Shown in pieces: positions 1-9,034 of a stretch of 54,288 bases of DNA. This stretch comes from Granulicella sp. (GTDB taxonomy: Bacteria > Acidobacteriota > Terriglobia > Terriglobales > Acidobacteriaceae), in contig DAHXNO010000135.1 in the NCBI GenBank assembly GCA_027365345.1, forward strand, positions 1 through 54,288, written 5' to 3'. Position numbers and translations under genes: made by a program. The notes below the pieces were generated by a model that saw only the letters and a program-made list of their open reading frames with translations, made no database searches and was not told the DNA's origin. The stretch's first letter is position 1; each line of letters starts with the position of its first letter.

Positions 1-50
1 TTTTTTTGCCCGCCGCAAAACAGTAGGTTCATGGAGATAGGAGTTTTACG

Positions 51-2252
51 ATGAATCGACGGTCAGGGAGGCTTTGCAGATTGGGCGTGACGGCAGCAAT
101 GGCGGCGGCGATGGCGGCTGGGGCCGCAACCGCACAGCATGGGCAGGAGGGTGGAACTCCCCAGGCGGTCGGCTTTGGACCGTCGAATCCGTTTTATGCA
201 CCCAGCACCCTGCCCTTCCAGGCGCCGCCCTTCGACAAGATCAAAGACGCGGACTATCAGCCGGCGATCGAGGCCGGCATTCAGCAACAACTGGATGAGA
301 TTGCCGCCATCGCCAAGAATCCGGCTGCGCCGACCTTTGATAACACGCTGGTGGCTATGGAGAGATCGGGACAACTGCTGAACCGGGTGACGCAGGTGTT
401 CTTCGCGATCACCCAGGCGAACACCGATCCCACACTGGAGAAGGTGCAGGACGCAGTGACTCCCAAGCTGGCAGCGCTGCAGGATGCGATCTACCTCAAC
501 GACCGGCTCTTTGCCCGGGTGCAGACGATCTATGAGCAGCGCGCCACGCTGCATCTGGATCCTGAGTCTCTGCGGCTGGTGGAGGTGGACTACCGCCTGT
601 TTGTGAAGGCCGGCGCCAAGCTGAACGACGCCGACAAGGCCAGGCTGAAGAAGCTGAATGAAGAGGAGGCGGTGCTCTCCAACGCCTTTACGAATCAACT
701 GCTGGCCGGGACCAAGGCGGCCGCCTTCCACACCCTGGATCAGGCCATGCTGGCCGGGCTGAGCCCGGCACAGGTGGAGGCGGCGGCGCTCGCCGCCAAG
801 GGCCGGGGAGAGGGCGGATGGCTGATTCCGCTGCAGAACACCACCCAGCAGCCGGACCTGAGCTTGCTGAGCAACCGGAGCGCGCGCGAGCAGTTGTTCC
901 AGGACTCCTGGACGCGCACCGAGCGCGGGGACGCCAATGACACCCGCGCCACCATCTCCCGTCTGGCTCAGGTGCGGGCTCAAAAGGCCGCGCTGCTGGG
1001 CTATCCGAACTACGCCGCCTGGGCGCTGCAGGACCAGATGGCCAAGACCCCGCAGGCGGCTCTGGAGTTTATGAACGCGCTGGTGGGGCCGGCGACGGCC
1101 AAGGCGGAGAGTGAGCAGACGCAGATTCAGGCGCTGATCGACCAGCAGGCCGCAGGTCAGGGTGGAGGGATGCGGAGCAGCGGTTTTCAGGTCCGCGCCT
1201 GGGACTGGAACTTCTACTCCGAGCAGGTGCGGAAGGCGCAGTACAACGTGGATGAGGCGGAGTTGAAGCCGTACTTTGAGCTGCACCGGGTGCTGCAGGA
1301 TGGCGTCTTCTATGCGGCCAATCAGCTCTATGGCCTCACCTTTCAGCGCCGCACGGACATCCCTGTCTACCAGCCGGATGTGATGGTGTACGAGGTCTTC
1401 GACGCGGACAAGAAGCCGCTGGCGCTGATCTACTTTGACTACTTCAAGCGCGACAACAAGGCGGGCGGCGCGTGGATGGACAACTTCGTCGGCCAGTCCA
1501 GGCTGCTGGGCACGCTGCCGGTGATCTACAACGTGGCCAACTTCGCCAAGCCGGCGCCCGGTCAGCCAGCGCTGATCAGCTTCTCGGATGTCACCACCAT
1601 GTTCCATGAGTTCGGCCATGGGTTGAATGGCATGTTCGCCGATACCATGTACCCCAGCCTCTCCGGCACGAACACGCCGCGCGACTTTGTTGAGTTTCCC
1701 TCCCAGTTCAACGAGCACTGGGCCAGCGATCCGCAGGTCTTCCGGCACTACGCTTTGAACTACAAGACCGGCGCTCCCATGCCGGAGGAGTTGGCGGCCA
1801 GGATGCGCAAGGCAGCCAAGTTCAACCAGGGATATCTGGTCACTGAGGCGCTGGCCGCGGCGGAGCTGGATATGCAGTGGCATCTGCTGCCGGCTACTGC
1901 GCCGCTGCAAGATGTGGATGAGTTTGAACGCCAGGCGCTCACCCGCACCCATCTGTATCTGCAAGCCGTGCCGCCACGCTACCGCTCCAGCTACTTTCTG
2001 CATATCTGGGCGAATGGATATGCGGCCGGCTACTACGCCTATGCCTGGACCCAGATGCTGGACGATGACGCCTTCCAGTGGTTTGAAGACCACGGCGGGC
2101 TCACGCGGGCCAACGGCGATCGGTTCCGCAGCATGGTGCTCTCACGCGGCAACACCGAGGATCTGGAGACGATGTACACCCGCTGGCTGGGAGCGCAGCC
2201 CAGCGTGAAGCCGATGCTCAAAGACCTGGGGCTGGTCCCGGAGGCGAAGTAG
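51..2252 (+). CDS. M3 family metallopeptidase (peptidyl-dipeptidase Dcp-like), exported
   Basis: A 733-residue zinc oligopeptidase of the M3 family, which trims short peptides; Dcp relatives remove C-terminal dipeptides. The zinc-binding HEFGH motif is at residues 519-523, within TTMFHEFGHGLNGMF, and the usual C-terminal M3 region follows (FLHIWANGYAAGYYAYAW). The first ~28 residues (RRSGRLCRLG, then an Ala/Met-rich stretch ending AATA-Q) look like a secretion signal, so a periplasmic role is inferred; the cytosolic E. coli Dcp has none. A purine-rich GGAGATAGGAG precedes the ATG. It converges on the gamma-glutamyltransferase gene, another peptide-processing exported enzyme. Peptidyl-dipeptidase versus oligopeptidase A specificity cannot be settled from sequence alone. 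Confidence 0.93.
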   Translation: MNRRSGRLCRLGVTAAMAAAMAAGAATAQHGQEGGTPQAVGFGPSNPFYAPSTLPFQAPPFDKIKDADYQPAIEAGIQQQLDEIAAIAKNPAAPTFDNTLVAMERSGQLLNRVTQVFFAITQANTDPTLEKVQDAVTPKLAALQDAIYLNDRLFARVQTIYEQRATLHLDPESLRLVEVDYRLFVKAGAKLNDADKARLKKLNEEEAVLSNAFTNQLLAGTKAAAFHTLDQAMLAGLSPAQVEAAALAAKGRGEGGWLIPLQNTTQQPDLSLLSNRSAREQLFQDSWTRTERGDANDTRATISRLAQVRAQKAALLGYPNYAAWALQDQMAKTPQAALEFMNALVGPATAKAESEQTQIQALIDQQAAGQGGGMRSSGFQVRAWDWNFYSEQVRKAQYNVDEAELKPYFELHRVLQDGVFYAANQLYGLTFQRRTDIPVYQPDVMVYEVFDADKKPLALIYFDYFKRDNKAGGAWMDNFVGQSRLLGTLPVIYNVANFAKPAPGQPALISFSDVTTMFHEFGHGLNGMFADTMYPSLSGTNTPRDFVEFPSQFNEHWASDPQVFRHYALNYKTGAPMPEELAARMRKAAKFNQGYLVTEALAAAELDMQWHLLPATAPLQDVDEFERQALTRTHLYLQAVPPRYRSSYFLHIWANGYAAGYYAYAWTQMLDDDAFQWFEDHGGLTRANGDRFRSMVLSRGNTEDLETMYTRWLGAQPSVKPMLKDLGLVPEAK

Positions 2253-2287
2253 ACAGGACGGGCTATGTTTGTAGCGGGCGTTCTGTC
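2252..2287. terminator. hairpin between convergent genes
   Basis: GACAGGACG (2252-2260) pairs with CGTTCTGTC (2279-2287) with one G-U pair, and GCTA/TAGC pair inside it. It fills the gap between the converging M3 peptidase and gamma-glutamyltransferase genes. There is no T-tract, so it may be a weak or bidirectional terminator. Confidence 0.4.
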
Positions 2288-2297
2288 GGGGGTTGGT

Positions 2298-4166
2298 TCA
2301 GTAGCCTGCGGCCTTGCCGAAGGTGTGGCGATGGTCGTGGCCGCCCAGCAGCTCGCCGCCAGCCGGATCCACCGCGATCAGCTCGCTGTCACCCCAGACG
2401 CCGGCGGACTTCTCATCGAACTCCGCGGCGCGGCGGACGGTGTAGCCGCGGGCCTTCATCTGTTCCACGGTGGCGACGGGGAAGGCTTTCTCAAACTGCA
2501 GTACGTCCGGAAGGTACTGATGATGGAATCGCGGCGCATCGGCTGCAGCCTGGATGTTCAGATGGTTATCCACCACGCTGATCAGGTCATTGGACACGGT
2601 GGTCATGATGGTGGATCCGCCGGGAGAGCCCAGCACCAGGCGCAGCTTGCCGGGCGTACATCCGGCCGGCAGAGGGGTGAAGTAGACGCTGCCTTGCGCG
2701 TTTGAGCGGCCCGGGCCACCCGCGGTGCAGACCGGGGGGTCGCTGACGATGGTCGGCGTCATGGAGGAGAGCGGACGCTTGCCCGGCGCGATAGCGTTGG
2801 CTGCGCTCTGGATCAGGCCGAAGCCGTTGGGCACGCCCACCTTGGAGGTGAAGTCATCCATCTCATCGTTGAGCAGAAAGCCCAGGGGGTCCACCGTCAC
2901 CCCGGAACCAAAGCCGAAGTTCAAAGTGTAGGTGCTGGCGACGGCGTTCCCATCCGCGTCCACGATGGAGAAGTGCGTGGTCTGGTTGGATTCGAGGTGG
3001 GGATGCAGCGGGGTGGATGCGGCGGGTAGAAAGCCGGCCGGCCGAGCCAGCTTGGCCGATGGGGTGGGATAGAAGGGATCGATGGTCTTGCGCCAGGCTG
3101 CGGCGTAGGCCAGCGAGGCCATCTGGTTCAGAGGCATGCGGTTGAAGTCCGGGTCGCCCAGGTAGGCGCCATGGTCCATGAAGGCGCGGCGGAAGGCCTC
3201 CGTGATGATGTGAATCTGGTTGGCGGAGCGATCTGGACCCAGGCTGGGAAGGTTGTAGCCGCTCAGGATGTTCAGGATCTCAATCAGCACGATGCCGCCG
3301 GAGCTGGGTGGCGGCGCGGTGAGCACATCCAGGCCGCGATAGTGACCCAGCAGCGGCGTACGCACGCTCACCCGGTAGCGGGCCAGGTCCTGGGCGGTGA
3401 TCAGGCCGCCGTTGGCCGCCTCAAAGGCGGCGATCTGGGCGGCCATCCTGCCGTGATAGAAGCCGGCGGGATCCCTGGCGATCCGCGCCAGCGTCGCCGC
3501 CAGTTGAGGCTGGCGGAACGTCTCCCCGGTTTGATAGAAGCGGCCGTTGCGCTGAAAGATGCGGCGCGAGGCGGGGAACTGGGTGAGGTTGCCGGCGTGC
3601 AGATATCCTGCCTCCTGGGCAGAGAGGACGAAGCCGTCCCGGGCCAGCCGGATGGCCGGTTGCATCACCCGGGCCAGCCCCAGACGGCCAAAGTGCTCTT
3701 CCGCATAGGTGAGTCCGGCCACTGTGCCGGGTACGCCGGAGGCGTTGAAGCCGGTGATCGATCGCTGGGGAATCACGTTCCCGGCTGCGTCCAGGAACAT
3801 GTTGGCGGTGGCCGCTCCGGGCGCCTCCTCCCGGTAGTCGAGGAAGATGGGCTGTCCGCCGTTCAGTTGGTTATTGGATGGGCGGATCAGCATGAAGCCG
3901 CCTCCGCCGATGTTGCCCGCTTCAGGGTAGACCACGGCCAGAGCGAAGCCGACGGCCACGGCCGCATCCACCGCATTGCCGCCCTCATGGAGGATCTGGA
4001 GCCCGGCGTCGGTCGCGTCGTGGTGGACGGTGACCACCATCGCGTGGCGGGCGCGAACCGGCTGTTCCGCCAGGTAGTTTGCAGGGACCTGGGCCGGCGT
4101 GACCGCAGCCAGGGAGGTCAACAGCAGGGCGGCAAAGACAGAGCGGAGCACCGGGGTGGAAGACAT
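2298..4166 (-). CDS. ggt: gamma-glutamyltransferase
   Basis: Gamma-glutamyltranspeptidase, an N-terminal-nucleophile hydrolase that cleaves or transfers the gamma-glutamyl group of glutathione and related peptides in the periplasm. The self-cleavage site ESNQTTHFSIVD is intact; the threonine that becomes the small-subunit N-terminus is about residue 396. Glycine-rich family motifs are visible near the N-terminus (GNAVDAAVAVGFAL, GGGGFMLIR). The frame is open back to 4310, but ATG at 4166 gives a clean signal peptide (SSTPVLRSVFAALLLTSLAAVTPAQ), so that start is chosen. The roughly 620-residue length is normal to slightly long for the family. The small subunit carries a short insert after VSDPPVC with a pair of cysteines. 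Divergent from the Hsp20 gene. Confidence 0.93.
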   Translation of the reverse strand: MSSTPVLRSVFAALLLTSLAAVTPAQVPANYLAEQPVRARHAMVVTVHHDATDAGLQILHEGGNAVDAAVAVGFALAVVYPEAGNIGGGGFMLIRPSNNQLNGGQPIFLDYREEAPGAATANMFLDAAGNVIPQRSITGFNASGVPGTVAGLTYAEEHFGRLGLARVMQPAIRLARDGFVLSAQEAGYLHAGNLTQFPASRRIFQRNGRFYQTGETFRQPQLAATLARIARDPAGFYHGRMAAQIAAFEAANGGLITAQDLARYRVSVRTPLLGHYRGLDVLTAPPPSSGGIVLIEILNILSGYNLPSLGPDRSANQIHIITEAFRRAFMDHGAYLGDPDFNRMPLNQMASLAYAAAWRKTIDPFYPTPSAKLARPAGFLPAASTPLHPHLESNQTTHFSIVDADGNAVASTYTLNFGFGSGVTVDPLGFLLNDEMDDFTSKVGVPNGFGLIQSAANAIAPGKRPLSSMTPTIVSDPPVCTAGGPGRSNAQGSVYFTPLPAGCTPGKLRLVLGSPGGSTIMTTVSNDLISVVDNHLNIQAAADAPRFHHQYLPDVLQFEKAFPVATVEQMKARGYTVRRAAEFDEKSAGVWGDSELIAVDPAGGELLGGHDHRHTFGKAAGY

Positions 4167-4424
4167 AGACGTGCGGGAACCTCCAACGATGAGTGTAAGG
4201 ATACCGTTCCCGAGAAGATTCTGGATGCCGGCACGGATTCTGCGGCCTGACTCGCCGGGGTCTGCAGCCCGCAGGGTGCGAATCAAGCTACCCATAAAAA
4301 TCTTAGTCACTTTCTATCATTTTTTATGCAACCATTTGACTACGATTGCGTCTATACTGGTATCGGGTTGGGAGATGGCAGCATGAACTCCGCCCCTGAG
4401 AACTCTTCTAAGGAGAAATTGGCT

Positions 4425-4916
4425 ATGACGTTGACAGGTTTGGCTCCATTTCGCAGTGGATTGAATGATATGGCTCTTCTTCAGAACCGTTTGAACTCCA
4501 TCTTTCAGGACTTTGCCCGTCCCAGCGAAGGTGCCGAGGCGCTCCTGGCGGGTAACTTCATTCCTGCCGTCGATGTGTATGAGGACGAGCAGAAGCTGAT
4601 TCTGAAGCTCGAGGTTCCAGGCATTCCCAGGGAAGCTTTGGACATCCGCGTCGAGGGGCGGACGCTGACGGTGAAGGGCGAGCGCAAGTTCGAGAATGAG
4701 GAGAAGGAGGAGAACTTCCATCGCATCGAGCGCCGCTATGGCAGCTTTACCCGCGCCTTCACCCTGCCGTCCACGGTAGACACGGAGAAGGTGGACGCCA
4801 CCAGCACGGACGGAGTTCTGAGCATCTCGTTCGCCAAGAAGCCAGAGGCTCAGCCGAAGCAGATTCAGGTTCAGGTTGCTTCGGGCGAGAAGAAGCATGT
4901 GGAAGCCAAGGCGTAA
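4425..4916 (+). CDS. Hsp20/alpha-crystallin small heat-shock protein
   Basis: An ATP-independent holdase that binds unfolding proteins and passes them to ClpB/DnaK for recovery. The 163-residue protein has the alpha-crystallin domain (FIPAVDVYEDEQKLILKLEVPG through TDGVLSISFAKK), including the diagnostic GVL motif, and a charged Lys/Glu tail. The frame opens at 4326, but AAGGAGAAATT sits 9 bases before the ATG at 4425 and the family similarity begins there, so that start is used. clpB follows on the same strand after a strong terminator, so the two are neighbours but probably separately transcribed. Confidence 0.93.
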   Translation: MTLTGLAPFRSGLNDMALLQNRLNSIFQDFARPSEGAEALLAGNFIPAVDVYEDEQKLILKLEVPGIPREALDIRVEGRTLTVKGERKFENEEKEENFHRIERRYGSFTRAFTLPSTVDTEKVDATSTDGVLSISFAKKPEAQPKQIQVQVASGEKKHVEAKA

Positions 4917-5289
4917 TGCCTGAAGTTGGCGGAAAGTTGGCGAAGCTGAAGTTGGGCGGAACGCGGATCGGAGCCTGTGCCGGCGGCCTTACCCGGCAGC
5001 CGACAGAGAAACGAAGACCGCGATCCCGCCCCCTTGGACCCCCGGACGCATGCAGTCGCGAGACTTCCGGGAGTTACAGGAGTTGTAAAACTGGGGCGAG
5101 TCCAGAAGCAACTTCCGGATTCGCTCCAGTTTTTCTGTCTTAAGTCTTGATAAGTCTCAATCGGCGATAGCATGGCCTCGGAGAGGGAGTGCCAGGGCAA
5201 GGGCCGGAGGCCGCAGGATTTTCATGGGGTGTTGAGAGTGGAGATGTTGGCCGGCGTCAGTCCTGGCCGGCGTCAGGAGGAGAGCGAGA
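4917..5289. other. hsp20-clpB intergenic region
   Basis: 373 bases with no credible gene. It holds the strong terminator at 5087-5134 and, just beyond it, CTTGATA at 5146-5152 followed 11 bases later by CGATAGCAT. That pair resembles a sigma-32 heat-shock promoter only loosely. clpB has a good ribosome binding site, AGGAGGAGAG, just before its ATG. Confidence 0.5.
5087..5134 (+). terminator. strong intrinsic terminator after hsp20
   Basis: AACTGGGGCGAGTCC (5089-5103) pairs with GGATTCGCTCCAGTT (5117-5131) over 15 positions with two G-U pairs. Inside, GAAG/CTTC pair around a CAA loop. Flanking AAAA (5087-5090) and a TTTTT run (5130-5134) lengthen the stem and give the U-tract; the A-tract on the other arm makes it potentially bidirectional. 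Confidence 0.8.
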
Positions 5290-7926
5290 ATGGCCATCAA
5301 GTGGGACAAGTTCACGGTGAAGTCGCAGGAGGCGCTGCAGGCGGCGCAGAGCAGCGCGGCGGAGAATGGGAATCCAGAGGTGTTGCCGCTGCATCTGATG
5401 GCGGCGCTGCTGCAGGACAAGGAGGGTGTGGTGCGCGCGGTCCTGGAGAAGGTGGGCGTGGCCGTGCCGCAGTTGCAGACCACGCTGCTGGGCGCCATTG
5501 CGAAGCTTCCCAAGGTGCAGGGCGCAGCGCAGCAGCCGGGGATGAGCGCGGAGCTGACCCGGGTGCTGGAGGGAGCCTTCCACGAAGCCTCTACCTTTAA
5601 GGACGACTACGTCTCCACGGAGCATCTGCTGCTCTCCCTGGCCAGGCAGAGGCAAGGGCCGGTACAACTGGCGCTGACGGCTGAAGGAGCCGACCATGCG
5701 GCGATTCTGAAGGCGCTGCAGGCGGTGCGTGGGTCGCAGCGCGTCACCGACCAGAACCCGGAGGGCAAGTTCCAGGCTCTGGAGAAGTATGCCAAGGATC
5801 TGACCGAGATGGCGCGGCGCGGCAAGTTGGATCCGGTGATCGGCCGGGACGAGGAGATCCGGCGCGTCATTCAAGTGCTCAGCCGCCGGACCAAGAATAA
5901 CCCGGTGCTGATTGGGGAGCCTGGGGTTGGCAAGACGGCCATTGTGGAGGGTCTGGCGCGCAGGATCTTTCAGGGCGATGTGCCGGAGGTGCTGCGGGAG
6001 AAGCGCGTTATCTCGCTGGACCTGGGATCGATGCTGGCCGGGGCCAAGTTCCGGGGTGAGTTTGAGGATCGGCTCAAGGCGGTGCTCAAAGAGATCGAAG
6101 AGTCCAACGGCCAGATCATTCTGTTCATCGACGAGCTGCATACGTTGGTGGGCGCCGGAGCGGCGGAGGGGGCCATCGACGCCAGTAATATGTTGAAGCC
6201 TGCCTTAGCTCGCGGAGAGCTGCGCGCCATTGGAGCCACCACGCTCAATGAGTACAGGAAGTACATCGAGAAGGATGCGGCGCTGGAGCGGCGCTTCCAG
6301 ATCGTCTTTGTGGGCGAGCCCAACGTGGAGGATACGATCGCGATTCTGCGCGGCCTTCGGGAGCGCTATGAGACGCACCATAAGGTGCGCATCAAGGACT
6401 CGGCGCTGGTGGCCGCGGCTGAACTCTCTCACCGCTATATCTCTGACCGCTTCCTTCCGGACAAGGCGATTGATCTGGTCGATGAGGCTGCGGCGGCGCT
6501 TGCCATCCAGATCGGCAGCGTGCCGGTGGAGATCGATGATCTGGAACGGCGCTCCATCAGCCTGGAGATTGAGCGCAACGCGCTGAAGCGCGAGAAGGAT
6601 GCCAACTCCCGCGAGCGCCTGGAGGAGGTGGATCGCGAGCTGGCCGGTCTGCGCGAACAGATCGCCGCTCTGCGCGCGCGCTGGCAGAAGGAGAAGGGCG
6701 CCATCGGCGAGGTAGCCGCGCTCAAGCAGCGGCTGGAGCAGATGCGCTTTCAGGCCGCCGAGGCCACCCGCAAGGGCGACCTTCAGCGGGCTGCCGAGCT
6801 GCAGTACGGCGAGATTCCCAAGGCGGAAAAGGAGCTGGCGGCGCTCACCCAGAGCCAGGACGCCGGCGCGGCGGACGCCCGCTCCGGCCACGCCACCCGC
6901 CTGCTCAAAGAGGAGGTGGATGAGGAGGACGTGGCCCGGATCGTCTCCAAGTGGACGGGAATTCCGGTAGCCCGGATGCTGGAGGGTGAGGTGCAGAAGC
7001 TCACCCAGATGGAAGATCGTCTGCGGCGGCGAGTGATCGGCCAGGACGAGGCGCTGATTGCCGTGGCCAACGCGATTCGGCGCTCGCGCGCGGGGCTGAG
7101 CGATCCGCGGCGTCCCATCGGCTCCTTCATCTTTTTGGGGCCTACCGGCGTGGGCAAGACGGAGACGGCCCGCGCGCTGGCGGAGTTCCTGTTCGATGAC
7201 GAGCAGGCGATGGTGCGGATCGACATGAGCGAGTACATGGAGCGCCACGCCGTAGCGCGTCTGATTGGCGCGCCTCCCGGCTATGTGGGCTACGATGAGG
7301 GCGGGCAGCTCACCGAGGCGGTGCGGCGGCGGCCTTACTCAGTGGTGCTCTTTGATGAGATTGAAAAGGCGCATCCGGATGTCTTCCACGTGCTGTTGCA
7401 GGTGTTGGATGACGGGCGGCTGACGGACTCCAAGGGAAGAACCGTGGACTTCAAGAATACGGTGCTGATCATGACGTCCAACATCGGCGCCGGCCATCTG
7501 GCCACTGTCTGGGCTAAGGGTCAGGAGGGTTTTGCAGACGCCACAGTGCGGGTGCTGGAGGAGCTGCGCCAGCACTTCCGTCCGGAGTTTCTCAATCGCG
7601 TGGATGAGATGGTGGTCTTCCATCCGCTGGCCGAATCGCAGCTTGCGCACATCGTGGACCTGCGGGTTGCGGACCTGGAGAAGCTGCTGGCGGACCGGCA
7701 TATCAGCCTGGAGCTGACCGATGCGGCGCGCAAGGCGATCTTCAAAGCCGGCTACGATCCAGCCTATGGTGCGCGGCCCCTGAAGCGGGCGATTCAGCGC
7801 CTGGTGCAGGACAAGCTGGCGATCAGGATCCTGGACGGCACGGTGCTGCACGGCGACCACGTAGTGGTGGACGCAGGCGCGGAGGGGCTGGAGTTCAACG
7901 TCCAGCGCCCCGCGCCCGCGGCGTAA
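5290..7926 (+). CDS. clpB: ATP-dependent disaggregase ClpB
   Basis: The Hsp100 chaperone that extracts polypeptides from aggregates with DnaK. The domain order is complete over 878 residues: N-terminal Clp repeat domain (~1-145), first AAA+ module with Walker A GEPGVGKT at 209-216 and Walker B LFIDELH, the coiled-coil middle domain (~400-530, rich in Arg/Glu/Leu) that distinguishes ClpB from ClpA/ClpC, and the second AAA+ module with GPTGVGKTE around 617 and [14 protein letters not shown]. The ClpP-docking loop of ClpA/X is not apparent. The start is set by AGGAGGAGAGCGAG before the ATG. Downstream of the small heat-shock gene, so this is a heat-shock locus. Confidence 0.98.
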   Translation: MAIKWDKFTVKSQEALQAAQSSAAENGNPEVLPLHLMAALLQDKEGVVRAVLEKVGVAVPQLQTTLLGAIAKLPKVQGAAQQPGMSAELTRVLEGAFHEASTFKDDYVSTEHLLLSLARQRQGPVQLALTAEGADHAAILKALQAVRGSQRVTDQNPEGKFQALEKYAKDLTEMARRGKLDPVIGRDEEIRRVIQVLSRRTKNNPVLIGEPGVGKTAIVEGLARRIFQGDVPEVLREKRVISLDLGSMLAGAKFRGEFEDRLKAVLKEIEESNGQIILFIDELHTLVGAGAAEGAIDASNMLKPALARGELRAIGATTLNEYRKYIEKDAALERRFQIVFVGEPNVEDTIAILRGLRERYETHHKVRIKDSALVAAAELSHRYISDRFLPDKAIDLVDEAAAALAIQIGSVPVEIDDLERRSISLEIERNALKREKDANSRERLEEVDRELAGLREQIAALRARWQKEKGAIGEVAALKQRLEQMRFQAAEATRKGDLQRAAELQYGEIPKAEKELAALTQSQDAGAADARSGHATRLLKEEVDEEDVARIVSKWTGIPVARMLEGEVQKLTQMEDRLRRRVIGQDEALIAVANAIRRSRAGLSDPRRPIGSFIFLGPTGVGKTETARALAEFLFDDEQAMVRIDMSEYMERHAVARLIGAPPGYVGYDEGGQLTEAVRRRPYSVVLFDEIEKAHPDVFHVLLQVLDDGRLTDSKGRTVDFKNTVLIMTSNIGAGHLATVWAKGQEGFADATVRVLEELRQHFRPEFLNRVDEMVVFHPLAESQLAHIVDLRVADLEKLLADRHISLELTDAARKAIFKAGYDPAYGARPLKRAIQRLVQDKLAIRILDGTVLHGDHVVVDAGAEGLEFNVQRPAPAA

Positions 7927-7955
7927 AGCCCGCGGAGGGGCCGGGCGCCTGGGCG

Positions 7956-7983
7956 GGCAGGCGTTCCAACCCGCTTGCCTGCC
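7956..7983. terminator. hairpin between clpB and the methyltransferase gene
   Basis: GGCAGGC (7956-7962) and GCCTGCC (7977-7983) form a perfect 7-bp stem with a 14-base loop in the 69-base gap between two convergent genes. There is no T-tract, so its role as a terminator is tentative. Confidence 0.35.
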
Positions 7984-7995
7984 AGGCTGATTGGG

Positions 7996-8694
7996 CTAAC
8001 CCGGTTTGATCGCAGTTACGGAGTATTGGCCGCCCAAGGGGATGCCAGCCAGATAGGGCTCCAGCGCTCGCAGACCCGAGAGCATGCGGGGAAAAAACAG
8101 ATGATACCGAACCTTTGGATCGCTCCATCCGCTGTTGCGATAGCGCTCCACGAGCTGCTTTGAGCGGATCAGGTGAGCGTTCGCGTCGAACGGGCAGTGA
8201 TGGACGGCGTTCACCGTGAGCGGATTCAGCGGGTTATGTTCGAAGATCCCGAGCATTCCACCCGGGCGCGTTACACGGAACAACTCACGCAGCCAATGCA
8301 CATGCTCGGCGTGGTCAATGTGGTGGAAGACGCACGCCGAAAAGGCCAGGTCAAACGAATCGTCGGCGGCCGGCAAGCGGTTGCCTTGAATCTGCAAACC
8401 GGCAGCAGCGCCGGGAAAGCGCTCTTGGGCAACCTCCAGGCTGCGTGCGGAGACATCGGCGCTGGTCAACTGGGCGGAGGGAAAGTAGCGGCGAAAGTAG
8501 GGAGTGGAATTACCCACGCCGGAGCCGAAGTCCAGGATCCTCTCTGGCTGAAGATGGCGCTTGCCGGCCATCTGGGAGAGCTCGCGTACCTTGTACTCAT
8601 GGAAGAACTCAGGCCCTTCTCCGGTGGCGGAGACGGCTTGACGCAGCAACTGGTCATACTCGCTGGCGAAGCTATCGAATTCAGCAGAATCCAT
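7996..8694 (-). CDS. class I SAM-dependent methyltransferase
   Basis: A 232-residue methyltransferase of the UbiE/Methyltransf_11 type. Motif I, ILDFGSGVG, is at 53-61; the acidic SADVS follows at 78-82; the post-motif FDLAFSACVFHHI is at 114-126. The substrate is not evident. It is the first gene on the edge of the glycan region, and small methyltransferases of this class are common in polysaccharide loci, but it points away from the neighbouring membrane proteins and shares no operon with them. GAGGGATCTC before the ATG supports the start. Confidence 0.85.
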   Translation of the reverse strand: MDSAEFDSFASEYDQLLRQAVSATGEGPEFFHEYKVRELSQMAGKRHLQPERILDFGSGVGNSTPYFRRYFPSAQLTSADVSARSLEVAQERFPGAAAGLQIQGNRLPAADDSFDLAFSACVFHHIDHAEHVHWLRELFRVTRPGGMLGIFEHNPLNPLTVNAVHHCPFDANAHLIRSKQLVERYRNSGWSDPKVRYHLFFPRMLSGLRALEPYLAGIPLGGQYSVTAIKPG

Positions 8695-9034
8695 GAGATC
8701 CCTCGCCCATCAGGTCTCGATGATAGCAGGGAAAGAATCGGCCACCACCGTGATATATCTTCGTTGGTATGGCTGGGTCGAGGCTGCCTCCATCTCAATT
8801 ACCTCCTCCTAAAGAGCGCCACATCTAGGTGCCAGGAGAACCGAAAATGCCGCCTCTCAGAGAGCCGCTTAAGAGGAACGCTTTCCCGGATTCCCGCAAA
8901 GAACGGAGTTCAAAGAACCTTCAGCATGCAAAGCCCAATTTAAAATACTGGGACTTCCGTCCAGGCAGGCAACTCTATCGCGGAGCAGCCTACCTCAAAC
9001 TCCTCGGCTTGCCTAATACTACGGAGGGCATTGC
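8695..9034. other. divergent intergenic region
   Basis: 340 bases between the methyltransferase and the first glycan-region membrane protein. No convincing gene, RNA or paired promoter hexamers were seen. A GGAGG ribosome binding site for the downstream gene is at 9023-9027. Confidence 0.5.

Noticed and set aside
63-2093. 676-codon minus-strand frame opposite the M3 peptidase
   Set aside because: Antisense reflection in GC-rich DNA; Arg/Leu/His-rich with no protein family character, while the plus frame has the HEFGH site.
4336-4358. TTGACT and TATACT upstream of hsp20
   Set aside because: Spacing is 11 bases, too short for a sigma-70 promoter; no better partner for either hexamer.
5146-5172. 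Sigma-32 type promoter before clpB
   Set aside because: CTTGATA fits the -35 but CGATAGCAT is a poor CCCCAT-like -10; not called as a feature.
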